Source: Paramuribaculum sp. | GTDB taxonomy: Bacteria; Bacteroidota; Bacteroidia; Bacteroidales; Muribaculaceae | Assembly (NCBI GenBank): GCA_029060545.1 | Contig: JAIDTT010000049.1 | Span: 1-35,701, forward strand | Direction of reading: 5' to 3' | Length of the DNA: 35,701 bases | Part shown: positions 16,098-25,356 of the stretch, piece after piece | How positions within the stretch are numbered: position 1 is the stretch's first letter | Layout of the letters: every line of letters begins with the position of its first letter | Made by a program: the position numbers and the translations under genes | The notes under the pieces: model-generated | What the model was told of the DNA's origin: nothing | What the model saw: only the letters and a program-made list of their open reading frames with translations | Databases searched by the model: none

Positions 16098-16688
16098 TTA
16101 TTTCACAGCTGAGAGATGACGCAACAATTTCTGAGTGGCAAGGCCGCGGTGACTGATAGCATTTTTCTGGCCGGGAGCCATACAGGCGAAAGTCTCTGTG
16201 AAGCCTTCGGGGAGGAATACGGGATCGTAGCCGAAGCCTCCCGTACCCTGCTCATGCTCAAGTATGCGTCCCTCCACTCTGCCTTCGAAGAACCGGCGCT
16301 CATCGCCTTCGATAAGCGCTATCACGGTGACAAAGCGGGCGGTACGGCACTCCACTCCCTCAAGATTTTTCAGAAGCAGAGCCATATTGGCTTTGGAGTC
16401 GTGACCCGGTCCGGCATAGCGAGCCGAGCGTACACCCGGCTCACCGCCGAGTGCGTCGACTATCAGACCACTGTCGTCGGCAAAGCAGTCGTAGCCGTAG
16501 TGTTCTTTCACATAGAGGGCTTTCTGAAGGGCATTGCCCTCGAAGGTATCGGCATCCTCGGGAATATCGTCGTGACAACCGATGTCGGCAAGCGACAATA
16601 TGCGAATGTCGGAGCCTACGATCGAGCGTATCTCTTCAAGTTTGTGAGCGTTGTTGGTTGCAAAAACTATAGTGCGTACGGGCGTCAT
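16098..16688 (-). CDS. rdgB: XTP/dITP pyrophosphatase (Ham1 family)
   Basis: A 196-residue house-cleaning nucleotidase that hydrolyses dITP, XTP and related non-canonical purine nucleotides. The N-terminal FATNNAHKLEEI (substrate P-loop-like motif), CFADDSGLIVDALGGEPGVRSARYAG, GGFGYDPVFLPEG and FACMAPGQKNAISHRGLA are the standard Ham1 blocks with the catalytic Asp in ADDSGL. It lies 45 bases after leuS on the same strand and is probably in the same transcript. Confidence 0.97.
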   Translation of the reverse strand: MTPVRTIVFATNNAHKLEEIRSIVGSDIRILSLADIGCHDDIPEDADTFEGNALQKALYVKEHYGYDCFADDSGLIVDALGGEPGVRSARYAGPGHDSKANMALLLKNLEGVECRTARFVTVIALIEGDERRFFEGRVEGRILEHEQGTGGFGYDPVFLPEGFTETFACMAPGQKNAISHRGLATQKLLRHLSAVK

Positions 16689-16733
16689 CTGTCTTATTTT
16701 ATAATATATAATAACGTAGCGCCGACGCGGATA

Positions 16734-19511
16734 TTATACAACCACCACGTTGACAATCTTGCCGGGCACTACAATGATCTTCTTTATGGTCTTGCCTTCG
16801 AGCCAACGGGCAGCTGCAGGATCTTCGAGAGCCTTACGCTCCACTTCATCCTTATCCGTACCGGCAGCCACTTCGATGTTGAATCGTGCCTTGCCGTTGA
16901 AGGACACTGCGTAGCGCTGGGTCGACTCCTTGAGATACTCTTCGTTGTAGACAGGCCACTGCGCATCACATACCGTACCCTCCTCCTTCAGATCATGCCA
17001 AAGCTGCTCGGCCACGTGGGGAGCGAAGGGAGCCAATACTACGATGAGGTCGCGGAGCACCTTGCGCGACCGGCATTTCTGGGCCGTAAGTTCGTTGACG
17101 CAGATCATGAATGCGGCTACAGAGGTATTGAATGAGAATGATTCTATATCCTGTGTCACCTTCTTGATGAGCTTGTGGAGCGACTTGAGATTTTCGGCTG
17201 TAGGTTCGGAGTCGTCGACCTGCCAGGTGTTGTCCTTATAGAAGAGATTCCAAAGTTTCTTGATAAAGCGGTTCACGCCATCGATACCGTTGGTATCCCA
17301 GGGTTTGCTCTGTTCGAGCGGACCGAGGAACATTTCATACAGACGCAGTGTGTCGGCACCATACTGCTCCACGATATCGTCGGGATTCACTACATTGAAC
17401 ATCGACTTCGACATCTTCTCCACAGCATACCCGCATATGTAGCGTCCGTCGGGTTCGGTGATAAATTCGGCTGTAGCATACTCGGGACGCCAGCGACGGA
17501 ATGCTTCCGTATCGAGCACATCATTGGACACGATGTTGACGTCGACATGGATCGGAGTCACATCGTATTGGTCCTTCTGATTGAGGCTTACGAATGTATT
17601 GGTATTCTTGATTCGGTAAACGAAATTGCTTCGACCCTGAATCATACCCTGATTGATAAGTTTGCGGAAGGGTTCGTCCTCACATACCTTGCCGAGGTCA
17701 TAAAGAAATTTATTCCAGAATCGGCTGTAGATTAGGTGGCCGGTGGCGTGTTCGGTACCTCCTATATATAGGTCAACATTGCGCCAGTATTCGTTGGCTT
17801 CCTTCGACACGAGTTCATTGTCGTTGGCCGGATCCATATATCTCAGATAGTAGGCCGACGAGCCTGCGAAGCCGGGCATAGTGTTGAGCTCGATAGGATA
17901 TCCCTCCTTAGTCTGCCAGCCTTTGGCACGACCCAGGGGAGGCTCACCCTTTTCGGTGGGCAGATATGAGTCAACTTCGGGAAGAAGCAGAGGGAGCTCC
18001 GACATATCCATCATCTGGGGTACGCCATCCTTATAATATACGGGGAATGGCTCACCCCAATAGCGCTGACGCGAGAATATGGCGTCGCGCAGACGGTAGT
18101 TGACCTTCACTTTACCTATACCGGCTTTCTCTATATATTCTTTCGTACGGGCTATGGCATCCTTCACCTCAAGTCCGTTGAGATCGAGACCCTCCCCTGC
18201 CGAGTTGATCATCTTGCCCTCTTTGGCATCGAAACTCTCGGTAGATACGTCGGCACCTTCGATAAGAGGTATGACAGGAAGATCGAAGTGGCGTGCGAAA
18301 GCATAGTCGCGACTGTCGTGAGCAGGCACTGCCATGATGGCACCCGTGCCGTATCCGGCAAGCACATAGTCGCTTATCCAGATAGGTATCTTTTTGCCGG
18401 AAAGAGGATTGATGGCATAAGAGCCTGAGAATACGCCGCTCACTTTCTTGTCGATCATGCGTTCGCGCTCAGTCTTGTGTTTCACCTCATTCATATAATT
18501 GTCTACGGCCTCGCGCTGGTCGGGAGTCACCACCTTATCTACATAATCGCTCTCGGGAGCAAGTACCATGAAGGTGACACCGAATACGGTGTCGGCACGT
18601 GTGGTGAAGATAGTGAGTTTCTCGTCGGAATCGGCTACGGGGAATATCATCTCCGCACCCTCGCTGCGACCAATCCAGTTGCGTTGAGTCTCCTTGAGCG
18701 AGTTGGTCCAGTCGAGTTTTTCCAGACCATCGAGCAGACGGCCGGCATAAGCCGATACTCGCAGACACCATTGATACATCAACTTCTGTTCTACGGGATA
18801 ACCGCCACGCACACTCACACCTTCGCTGACTTCATCATTGGCGAGCACGGTGCCGAGTTCCTGACACCAGTTGACCATCGTATTGCCGAGGTATGCCAGG
18901 CGATAGTTCATCAGTGTATCGCTCTTCTGCTTTGCATCCATCGCTTTCCACTCTTCGGCTGTAAAGGAAATGGTATCATCGGTCACAGCTGCATTGACAC
19001 CTTCACTGCCGTGGAGTTCAAAGTGGGCTATAAGGTCGGCTATTGGCATTGCGCGATCGAGAGCGGTATCGTAGTAGTGGTTGAACATTTCAATGAATGC
19101 CCACTGAGTCCACTTGTAATAATCGGGATTACATGTGCGGATCTGTCGGCTCCAGTCGTAGCTGAATCCGATCTTATCGAGCTGTGAGCGGTAACGCTCG
19201 ATGTTAACCTTGGTAGTGACTTCGGGGTGCTGTCCGGTCTGGATGGCATACTGCTCGGCAGGCAGACCGTAGGCATCGTAGCCCATAGGATGAAGCACGT
19301 TGAAGCCCTGCAGACGTTTGTAGCGGCTGTAGATGTCGCTCGCTATGTAGCCGAGCGGATGACCTACATGCAGACCCGCACCCGAAGGATAGGGAAACAT
19401 ATCGAGCACATAGAATTTCTTCTTGTCGGGGCGCTCCTCTACTTTATATATATTATTGTCTTTCCAGTATTGCTGCTGGCGGGCTTCTATTTCTCTATGA
19501 TTGTATTCCAT
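16734..19511 (-). CDS. leuS: Leucyl-tRNA synthetase
   Basis: A 925-residue class I synthetase that charges tRNA-Leu. The N-terminal HIGH-type motif is HVGH (48–51) within [17 protein letters not shown], followed by [17 protein letters not shown]. The CP1 editing domain is present ([19 protein letters not shown], then [19 protein letters not shown], containing the universal editing Asp). KMSKS is intact in [16 protein letters not shown] in the C-terminal third. Length is as expected for Bacteroidetes. nadA ends 20 bases upstream, so nadA–leuS–rdgB–porZ-like form a likely run. Confidence 0.98.
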   Translation of the reverse strand: MEYNHREIEARQQQYWKDNNIYKVEERPDKKKFYVLDMFPYPSGAGLHVGHPLGYIASDIYSRYKRLQGFNVLHPMGYDAYGLPAEQYAIQTGQHPEVTTKVNIERYRSQLDKIGFSYDWSRQIRTCNPDYYKWTQWAFIEMFNHYYDTALDRAMPIADLIAHFELHGSEGVNAAVTDDTISFTAEEWKAMDAKQKSDTLMNYRLAYLGNTMVNWCQELGTVLANDEVSEGVSVRGGYPVEQKLMYQWCLRVSAYAGRLLDGLEKLDWTNSLKETQRNWIGRSEGAEMIFPVADSDEKLTIFTTRADTVFGVTFMVLAPESDYVDKVVTPDQREAVDNYMNEVKHKTERERMIDKKVSGVFSGSYAINPLSGKKIPIWISDYVLAGYGTGAIMAVPAHDSRDYAFARHFDLPVIPLIEGADVSTESFDAKEGKMINSAGEGLDLNGLEVKDAIARTKEYIEKAGIGKVKVNYRLRDAIFSRQRYWGEPFPVYYKDGVPQMMDMSELPLLLPEVDSYLPTEKGEPPLGRAKGWQTKEGYPIELNTMPGFAGSSAYYLRYMDPANDNELVSKEANEYWRNVDLYIGGTEHATGHLIYSRFWNKFLYDLGKVCEDEPFRKLINQGMIQGRSNFVYRIKNTNTFVSLNQKDQYDVTPIHVDVNIVSNDVLDTEAFRRWRPEYATAEFITEPDGRYICGYAVEKMSKSMFNVVNPDDIVEQYGADTLRLYEMFLGPLEQSKPWDTNGIDGVNRFIKKLWNLFYKDNTWQVDDSEPTAENLKSLHKLIKKVTQDIESFSFNTSVAAFMICVNELTAQKCRSRKVLRDLIVVLAPFAPHVAEQLWHDLKEEGTVCDAQWPVYNEEYLKESTQRYAVSFNGKARFNIEVAAGTDKDEVERKALEDPAAARWLEGKTIKKIIVVPGKIVNVVVV

Positions 19512-19531
19512 CTGTATATATATTTTCTTAA

Positions 19532-20512
19532 TTATTTACCTAATCGGGCTGAGAGTTCAAGCATTTTCTCTATCGGGCGTCGTGCCTTGTCGATAAGCTC
19601 GGGGGCTACCTCCACCAACGGTTGCTCGAAGCGAAGCGAGTTGTATAGTTTACGAAGAGTGATAAGCTTCATATACGAACATTCATTGCAGGCGCAAGTG
19701 GAATCGGCCGGAGGGGCCGGGATAAACTCCTTGTCGGGACAATCCTTCTGCATCTGATGAAGGATGCCGCTTTCGGTAGCTACTATAAACTGTCGTACCG
19801 GGCTCTTGGCCGCATAGTCGAGGAGTGCTGCCGTAGAGCCTATCTTATGAGCCATGAGTTGTAGCGGCTTCTTGCATTCGGGATGCACGAGCAACTCGGC
19901 CTGCGGATACTGCTTCATCAGATCCGCTATCTTCTCTACTGAAAATTGCTCATGCACATGGCAGGAGCCATCCCACACAAGCATAGTGCGACCGGTGATG
20001 CTGCTTATATAGTTGCCGAGATTTCTGTCGGGACCGAAAATGATTTTTTCGTCGGCCGGAAGTGATGCCACTATCTCCTTAGCGTTGCCGGAGGTGACTA
20101 CAATATCGGTAAGCGCTTTCACTGCTGCCGATGTATTGACATAGCTGATCACGGTATAGCCCGGATGTTGCTTTACGAAGGCTTCAAACTCTACAGCATC
20201 ACAGCTGTCGGCAAGCGAGCAGCCGGCGTTGAGGTCGGGCACTATCACACGTTTGTCGGGACAGAGTATCTTCACCGTCTCTCCCATGAAGTGCACACCG
20301 CACATCACTATGAGATTTTCCTTAAGTGTAGCCGCTATCTTGGCCAGTGCAAGAGAGTCGCCGATATAATCGGCCACATCCTGAATGTCGGCTTCCTGAT
20401 AATAATGGGCGAGAATCACGGCCCCCTTCTCTTTCTTGAGACGAATTATCTCCTCTTTGAGATCGAGAGCGGGATCCACCGGAGCGTCGACGTAGCCTTT
20501 TTCGATATTCAT
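19532..20512 (-). CDS. nadA: Quinolinate synthase A
   Basis: A 326-residue [4Fe-4S] enzyme that condenses iminoaspartate with dihydroxyacetone phosphate to quinolinate in NAD synthesis. Likely cluster ligands are Cys71 (MCGVHFMGE), Cys213 (HPECKKPL) and one of the cysteines in CACNECSY (273–278). Substrate-side motifs include [21 protein letters not shown] and [11 protein letters not shown]. Its partner nadB lies just across the 456-bp intergenic region, transcribed the other way, so the two NAD genes flank the candidate origin. Confidence 0.97.
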   Translation of the reverse strand: MNIEKGYVDAPVDPALDLKEEIIRLKKEKGAVILAHYYQEADIQDVADYIGDSLALAKIAATLKENLIVMCGVHFMGETVKILCPDKRVIVPDLNAGCSLADSCDAVEFEAFVKQHPGYTVISYVNTSAAVKALTDIVVTSGNAKEIVASLPADEKIIFGPDRNLGNYISSITGRTMLVWDGSCHVHEQFSVEKIADLMKQYPQAELLVHPECKKPLQLMAHKIGSTAALLDYAAKSPVRQFIVATESGILHQMQKDCPDKEFIPAPPADSTCACNECSYMKLITLRKLYNSLRFEQPLVEVAPELIDKARRPIEKMLELSARLGK

Positions 20513-20524
20513 TATTATAATTGA

Positions 20525-20912
20525 AAATAGTTTTTTTTAAATAAAAATTTAATAAGAAGAAGAGTGGGTGTTGAAATGTATAATAAGTTTTCGGCCTGAT
20601 GCTTGACTCGTATGGTTATTAAAACCATGCTTACGGATATCAACAGTTTGTCAACATATTATAGATTTGCTTCTCAGCTTCTTATATACTTTATCAACAT
20701 AGTGTTGATAAAGTGCAAAGTTAACAACTTTTTTCCTCTTTACCTTCAAATCATCAACATTTGGTCTATTAAAAGATCTCCAAAATCTTCGGCTAACTTA
20801 TTTTGAAGTTACACTTCGGCGAGGTTATGGATTTTTTTGAAGAAAATGCAAATTTAATTATCAAAAGTTTGCCGACAGTTTTAAACACTTATTTACATAC
20901 TTATCAACATAC
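20525..20912. other. Candidate replication origin or DnaA-type box cluster
   Basis: The 456-bp non-coding stretch between nadA and nadB is AT-rich and contains three exact TTATCAACA 9-mers (20691–20699, reverse 20703–20711 and 20901–20909) and three with one change (20637–20645, 20648–20656 and 20751–20759). The central pair forms a 27-bp dyad with 12-bp arms around TAG (20688–20714). A 27-base A/T run (about 20530–20556) could be an unwinding element. The 9-mer differs at one position from the classical DnaA box TTATCCACA. Genes leftward read mostly minus and genes rightward mostly plus, as expected around an origin. Alternatives are a regulator-binding array controlling nadA/nadB. No protein gene is seen here. 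Confidence 0.5.
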
Positions 20913-20928
20913 TCAGAAATTATTGTGC

Positions 20929-20936
20929 TAACTTTG
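20929..20936 (+). promoter_or_regulatory. nadB promoter −7 box
   Basis: TAACTTTG, about 33 bases before the nadB ATG. The expected −33 position falls at the end of the 20901–20909 TTATCAACA box and shows no TTTG, so a protein bound to that box could influence transcription. Confidence 0.6.
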
Positions 20937-20968
20937 CAAAGTACAAAGATACCAAAAAACGATGCAAT

Positions 20969-22558
20969 ATGACATATAAGTATGATTATTTGGTAATTGG
21001 CTCAGGTATAGCCGGTATGAGTTTCGCTCTTAAAGTGGCGTCGGAAGATCATCGTGTAGCCCTCGTGTGCAAGACTACGCTCGATGAGGCCAACACTGCG
21101 CTTGCTCAAGGCGGAGTAGCATCGGTGACCAATATGGAGGTCGACGACTTTTCAAAGCATATCCACGACACTATGGTGGCCGGCGACTGGCTGAGCAAGC
21201 CCGAAGCAGTGGAAAAAGTAGTGAAGGAAGCTCCGGAACAGATACGCCAGTTGCTTGAATGGGGAGTAGACTTCGATAAGAAGGACGACGGCACGTTCGA
21301 TCTTCACCGTGAGGGTGGCCATAGTGAGTTCCGCATACTTCATCATGCCGACAATACGGGATTTGAAATCCAGCAGTCGCTCATCGAGGCTGTCAAGGCC
21401 AATCCTTATATAGATATATTTGAAAATCATTTTGCTATCGAAATCATCACTCAGCATCATCTGGGCAAGATAGTGACGCGTCGCACACCCGACATCACTT
21501 GTTATGGTGCTTATGTACTTAATCCCGAAGGTGGTGTCGATAAATTTTTGGCCAAGATCACGCTTATGGCTACCGGCGGTGTAGGTGCTGTATATACCAC
21601 CACTACTAATCCGCTTGTGGCTACAGGCGATGGTATAGCTATGGTGTATCGCGCCAAGGGTACGGTGAAGGATATGGAATTCATACAATTTCATCCTACG
21701 GCACTGTTTCATCCGGGCGACCGTCCGTCATTCCTCATCACCGAAGCTATGCGTGGCTATGGCGCGTATCTGCGCAATCACCTCGGTCAGCGCTTCATGG
21801 AGAAGTATGATCCGGAGCGTATGGAGCTCGCACCGCGCGATGTAGTGGCCCGCGCCATTGACTCGGAGATGAAGCAGTATGGCCTTGACCATGTGTATCT
21901 CGATGTCACTCACAAGGATCCGGAGGAAACCCGCCATCATTTTCCGAATATCTACGCCAAGTGTCTGTCGCTCGGTATAGATATTACCAAAGATTATATA
22001 CCCGTGGCACCGGCTGCTCACTATCTCTGCGGAGGTATAGCAGTGGATCTTGACGGACAGTCGTCGATTCAGCGACTGTATGCCGTGGGCGAGTGTTCAT
22101 GTACCGGACTTCACGGAGGCAACAGACTTGCATCCAATTCGCTTATAGAAGCAGTGGTGTATGCTGAAGCGGCTGCCCGCCACAGCCTTGACAATATTTC
22201 ATCATACGACTGGCGTACCGATGTGCCCGACTGGAATGATGAGGGCACCCGTCATCCCGAAGAGATGGTGCTCATCACCCAGAGTATAAGGGAGGTGAAT
22301 CAGATAATGGGTACGTATGTAGGTATTGTGCGCAGCAATCTGCGTCTTGACCGCGCCTGGAACCGCCTCGACATCCTGTATGAGGAGACCGAACGCCTCT
22401 TCAAGTGCTCCAAAGCTTCGCGTGATATCTGCGAGCTGCGCAATATCATCAATGTAGGTTATCTGATAATGCGTCAGGCCAAAGAGCGCAAAGAATCACG
22501 TGGATTGCACTTCACGCTCGATTATCCGCCTGTGGCTCATACAAAACAGGACGATTAA
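20969..22558 (+). CDS. nadB: L-aspartate oxidase
   Basis: A 529-residue FAD enzyme that oxidises L-aspartate to iminoaspartate, the substrate of NadA. The N-terminal dinucleotide-binding motif is YLVIGSGIAGMSFALKVA, with the second FAD segment at ANTALAQGGVA. The succinate-dehydrogenase-family active-site block is HREGGHSEFRILHHADNTG, and GGVGAVYTTTTNP, HPTALFHPGDR and HYLCGGIAVDLDG follow. The C-terminal helical domain is present, so the gene is complete. It leads the rightward gene run. Confidence 0.97.
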   Translation: MTYKYDYLVIGSGIAGMSFALKVASEDHRVALVCKTTLDEANTALAQGGVASVTNMEVDDFSKHIHDTMVAGDWLSKPEAVEKVVKEAPEQIRQLLEWGVDFDKKDDGTFDLHREGGHSEFRILHHADNTGFEIQQSLIEAVKANPYIDIFENHFAIEIITQHHLGKIVTRRTPDITCYGAYVLNPEGGVDKFLAKITLMATGGVGAVYTTTTNPLVATGDGIAMVYRAKGTVKDMEFIQFHPTALFHPGDRPSFLITEAMRGYGAYLRNHLGQRFMEKYDPERMELAPRDVVARAIDSEMKQYGLDHVYLDVTHKDPEETRHHFPNIYAKCLSLGIDITKDYIPVAPAAHYLCGGIAVDLDGQSSIQRLYAVGECSCTGLHGGNRLASNSLIEAVVYAEAAARHSLDNISSYDWRTDVPDWNDEGTRHPEEMVLITQSIREVNQIMGTYVGIVRSNLRLDRAWNRLDILYEETERLFKCSKASRDICELRNIINVGYLIMRQAKERKESRGLHFTLDYPPVAHTKQDD

Positions 22559-22587
22559 GCGTTATATATAATATAAATGTATAACGA

Positions 22588-23235
22588 ATGCACCGCAGGT
22601 ATCAACTGATATTATCCCTTATTCTGACTGTCTGTACGGTCTGCCCCGCTGTGGCTAAGCCTGATGAGGCTGATCTGATACCTATCCCGGAGCCGGGCGA
22701 TGGCCGCGTGCGCGATGTGCGTGGATATTATTTCACCGAAATCGACGGCGAAGAGGTGATGATGCTTGTGCTCAATGAAGTGACGGTGTATCCTCCGATG
22801 AAGTTCAAAAACAAGAAGGAGGAGGAATTCTACTGGCGTACAGTGCGTGATGTGAAGAAGGCTCTGCCATTTGCCAAACTTATCTGCGAGACACTACTCG
22901 AGACATACGAATATATCGAGACATTCCCAACGCAGAAGGAGCGCGACGACTATCTCAAAAGGATGGAAGACGCTATATTCAAGCAGTATAAGCCTGTGCT
23001 GAAGAAGTTTACCAAGTCGCAGGCACAGATGCTCTGTAAGCTTATCAAGCGACAGACCAATCAGAGCGGCTACAATATCATCAAGGCTTTCCTCGGCAGT
23101 TTCCGCGCGGGATTCTGGCAGACCTTCGGACGCTTATTCGGAGTGAACCTCAAAGTGGACTATCGCCCCGATAAGGATCACAATGATGCCATAATAGAAC
23201 GGGTGGCAACGGCTGTGGAATTAGGTACCCTTTAA
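22588..23235 (+). CDS. DUF4294 family exported protein
   Basis: A 215-residue protein with a signal peptide (MHRRYQLILSLILTVCTVCPAVA). The mature part contains the DUF4294 pattern: a β-strand-rich start (GYYFTEIDGEEVMMLVLNEVTVYPP), then KNKKEEEFYWRTVRDVKKALPFAKLI and a long helical, Lys-rich region ending with RAGFWQTFGRLFGVNL. The family is Bacteroidetes-specific and of unknown function. It follows nadB by 29 bases and may be cotranscribed. Confidence 0.85.
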   Translation: MHRRYQLILSLILTVCTVCPAVAKPDEADLIPIPEPGDGRVRDVRGYYFTEIDGEEVMMLVLNEVTVYPPMKFKNKKEEEFYWRTVRDVKKALPFAKLICETLLETYEYIETFPTQKERDDYLKRMEDAIFKQYKPVLKKFTKSQAQMLCKLIKRQTNQSGYNIIKAFLGSFRAGFWQTFGRLFGVNLKVDYRPDKDHNDAIIERVATAVELGTL

Positions 23236-23250
23236 CCAGTACAGTTTCTT

Positions 23251-23282
23251 TTTGCAGATTAACAGGCTTTTTGGTAACTTTG
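23251..23282 (+). promoter_or_regulatory. Promoter of the S24/HTH regulator gene
   Basis: TTTG (23251–23254), a 20-base spacer and TAACTTTG (23275–23282), close to the ideal Bacteroidales promoter, ending 34 bases before the ATG at 23317. Confidence 0.75.
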
Positions 23283-23316
23283 CCAAAAAAATACCAATAT
23301 ACCTATTCAGTAAGCT

Positions 23317-23991
23317 ATGGACGTCACACAGAGCCGGGCAGTAGCGCAGCGCATCAAGTACCTGATTGAGAAGCTAAATCTCAACCAGACACGCTTTGCG
23401 CGCAAACTGAGTCTCGATCCGGCCAATCTATCGAAAGCCCTCAATGGCAAATTACCAATCACAGCGGGACTGATCAACCGTATCGCCGCCGACTTTCAGG
23501 TGTCGAAACGCTGGCTCGCCACAGGTGCCGGTATGCCTTTTGAAAAGCCTGAGCTCAATCCCCCTCATCGGCATCCGGATACCGACGGACGTATGGTGCC
23601 GATTTATGATATCGACGTCACCGCCGGATGCAGCGAGCTATCGCTCGAATTTACTACCGACCGTATCATAGGTTCCATAATATTGCCGTCGGTAAAGCCG
23701 GGCAGCGTGATAGTGCGCGTGTCGGGCGACTCGATGCAGCCCGACATACTCGACGGATCCTATATAGCCGTGCGCCCCGTCACCGATCCCGACTGCATAT
23801 TCTGGGGTCAGATCTATGTGGTGGTGATGGACGACTACCGTATGGTGAAGCGTGTACGCCGCAATTCCGACCCCGATAAGGTGAATCTCGTGAGTTCCAA
23901 TCCTATCTATGATCCGATAGAGATACCCCGCTCCAAAATACGACATCTATATCTGGTGGAAGCGATACTTAATCTCAAATTGCAATGCTGA
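23317..23991 (+). CDS. HTH/S24 LexA-like transcriptional regulator
   Basis: A 224-residue repressor. Residues 10–70 are an XRE-type HTH (LNQTRFARKLSLDPANLSKA). The C-terminal half is an S24 serine-protease fold with SGDSM (Ser139 nucleophile) and Lys178 in MVKRV. An Ala–Gly pair at 103–104 in DVTAGCSEL fits the self-cleavage site of LexA or CI repressors. It may act as a damage- or stress-responsive repressor that inactivates itself. Its own promoter is strong and the next gene overlaps by 7 bases. No prophage genes lie nearby, so it is more likely a resident regulator than a phage repressor; its regulon is unknown. Confidence 0.88.
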   Translation: MDVTQSRAVAQRIKYLIEKLNLNQTRFARKLSLDPANLSKALNGKLPITAGLINRIAADFQVSKRWLATGAGMPFEKPELNPPHRHPDTDGRMVPIYDIDVTAGCSELSLEFTTDRIIGSIILPSVKPGSVIVRVSGDSMQPDILDGSYIAVRPVTDPDCIFWGQIYVVVMDDYRMVKRVRRNSDPDKVNLVSSNPIYDPIEIPRSKIRHLYLVEAILNLKLQC

Positions 23992-24713
23992 TGATACGCC
24001 ATATCATATTGAGTATAATTGCTTTATGCTCTGTTTCGGCCATAGCTCAGACCGACTACGACAGCTATGCCGTGAAGGCTCAGCGCTATTTCGGTTATAA
24101 GGAGTGGGCCAGTGCCGGCGCATTGTATTCGATACTTATATCCGAGCGTCCGGAAGTGACGGACAATTACAGCCACGCCATAGTGGCTGCCGGTATGCTC
24201 GGCGACTCTATCCAGCAAATCAATCTCACCCATATAGCGCTCACCAATCAGATCAACGTAGATTCACTCTTCACATCTACCGAGCGCACGAGCTTTGAAG
24301 TAGGCCAGACGTCACTCTATGAAAATTATCTGTTGCTCATCCGCTCCGACACTCCCTGGCTGGCGCGTGTGATCGACGGCTATCTGCTCCGCTACTATTC
24401 ATATCGCTCATACGGTCCCGGCATAGTGGAATACTCTCTGCGTATGCTCGAAGGTGCTCCTGCCGACGATCGTTTCCTCATGTCGCTTGCCGAGGGCTAT
24501 CTGCTCTGTGGCGATATCACCGAAGCTATCGACGCATACCGGCTCGCTGCTGAACTCAATCCGGCCAACTACCGCGCCCTGCTCTTTCTTGGCAACTACT
24601 ACAAGGAGCAACCCGACGATGACTCGCGATCGCTCGCCCGATTATACCTTCAGGCGGCCAATAATCTGCACTCCACACCTTACGTGGAGGAGGCGCTCCG
24701 AAATCTGCAATAA
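23985..24713 (+). CDS. Secreted TPR-like repeat protein
   Basis: A 242-residue protein with a signal peptide (IRHIILSIIALCSVSAIAQ) and helical repeats resembling TPR: AQRYFGYKEWASAGALYSIL, then FLMSLAEGYLLCGDITEA and AIDAYRLAAELNPANYRALL are clear repeat units. TPR proteins mediate protein–protein contacts; the partner is unknown. Start codons at 23985 and 23991 are both possible within ATGCTGATG; the first overlaps the regulator's stop by 7 bases. Confidence 0.8.
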   Translation: MLMIRHIILSIIALCSVSAIAQTDYDSYAVKAQRYFGYKEWASAGALYSILISERPEVTDNYSHAIVAAGMLGDSIQQINLTHIALTNQINVDSLFTSTERTSFEVGQTSLYENYLLLIRSDTPWLARVIDGYLLRYYSYRSYGPGIVEYSLRMLEGAPADDRFLMSLAEGYLLCGDITEAIDAYRLAAELNPANYRALLFLGNYYKEQPDDDSRSLARLYLQAANNLHSTPYVEEALRNLQ

Positions 24714-24719
24714 TATCAT

Positions 24720-24727
24720 TAACTTTG
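24720..24727 (+). promoter_or_regulatory. −7 box of the LOG-family gene
   Basis: TAACTTTG, 21 bases before the ATG at 24749. It contains the in-frame TTG at 24725, which therefore is not a likely start. No −33 TTTG is evident. Confidence 0.6.
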
Positions 24728-24748
24728 CAATTCCAAATCATATCGCGT

Positions 24749-25345
24749 ATGCTCACTAATATTCCTGACATCACCGACGCCATAACCGTATACGGCGCAT
24801 CATCGGAAGATATAGCCCTTTCATTCAAGGAGCAGGCTTTCGAAGCCGGTCGCCTTATAGCATTGTCGGGTCATCCGCTGGTATGTGGTGGCGGACGTGC
24901 CGGACTGATGCGCCAAGCCATCGAGGGCGCCGCTTCCGAAGGGGGAGTCACTGTAGGTGTGCTTCCATCCTTTATGGTGGCCAAAAACTGGCAGCATCCT
25001 GCGCTCACCTATATGGTGGAGACTGATTCGATGCATACGCGCAAGGCCACTATGGCCCGTATGTCGCAGGCCGTAATAGCCTGCCCGGGCGGTGTGGGTA
25101 CATTCGAGGAACTTTTTGAAATTATCACCTGGCGTCAGCTCGGTCTGTATTGCGGCAATATAGTGATACTCAATGTCGATGGGTATTATGATCCGATTAT
25201 CGAGATGCTGCGTTCGGCTGCCGCTAACGGATTCATGCATCCCGACTGCCTCGCCATTTGCCGTGTGGCTTCCGATGCCGCCGAGGCTGTGGAGATGGCT
25301 CTCGCTCCTGCCGATACCACCGACTATTCACGTAAAATTCACTGA
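24749..25345 (+). CDS. LOG-family protein (TIGR00730-type Rossmann fold)
   Basis: A 198-residue Rossmann-fold protein of the LOG / lysine-decarboxylase-like family. The signature PGGVGTFEELFE is present, with the accompanying RKATMARMS basic motif and an N-terminal VYGASSED and GHPLVCGGGRAGLM nucleotide-binding block. Characterised members hydrolyse nucleoside monophosphates at the N-glycosidic bond (cytokinin riboside 5′-monophosphate phosphoribohydrolase). The bacterial substrate here is unknown. I start at the ATG because the upstream TTG is part of a promoter box. It is 11 bases ahead of the DUF4271 gene. Confidence 0.9.
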   Translation: MLTNIPDITDAITVYGASSEDIALSFKEQAFEAGRLIALSGHPLVCGGGRAGLMRQAIEGAASEGGVTVGVLPSFMVAKNWQHPALTYMVETDSMHTRKATMARMSQAVIACPGGVGTFEELFEIITWRQLGLYCGNIVILNVDGYYDPIIEMLRSAAANGFMHPDCLAICRVASDAAEAVEMALAPADTTDYSRKIH

Positions 25346-25356
25346 TCCGTCAGCCC

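Noticed and set aside
16116-17135. 339-codon plus-strand open frame
   Set aside because: Antisense shadow spanning the ends of rdgB and leuS, both strongly recognised; no domain visible in the shadow.
18477-19187. 236-codon plus-strand open frame
   Set aside because: Lies wholly antisense to leuS and has no recognisable motif.
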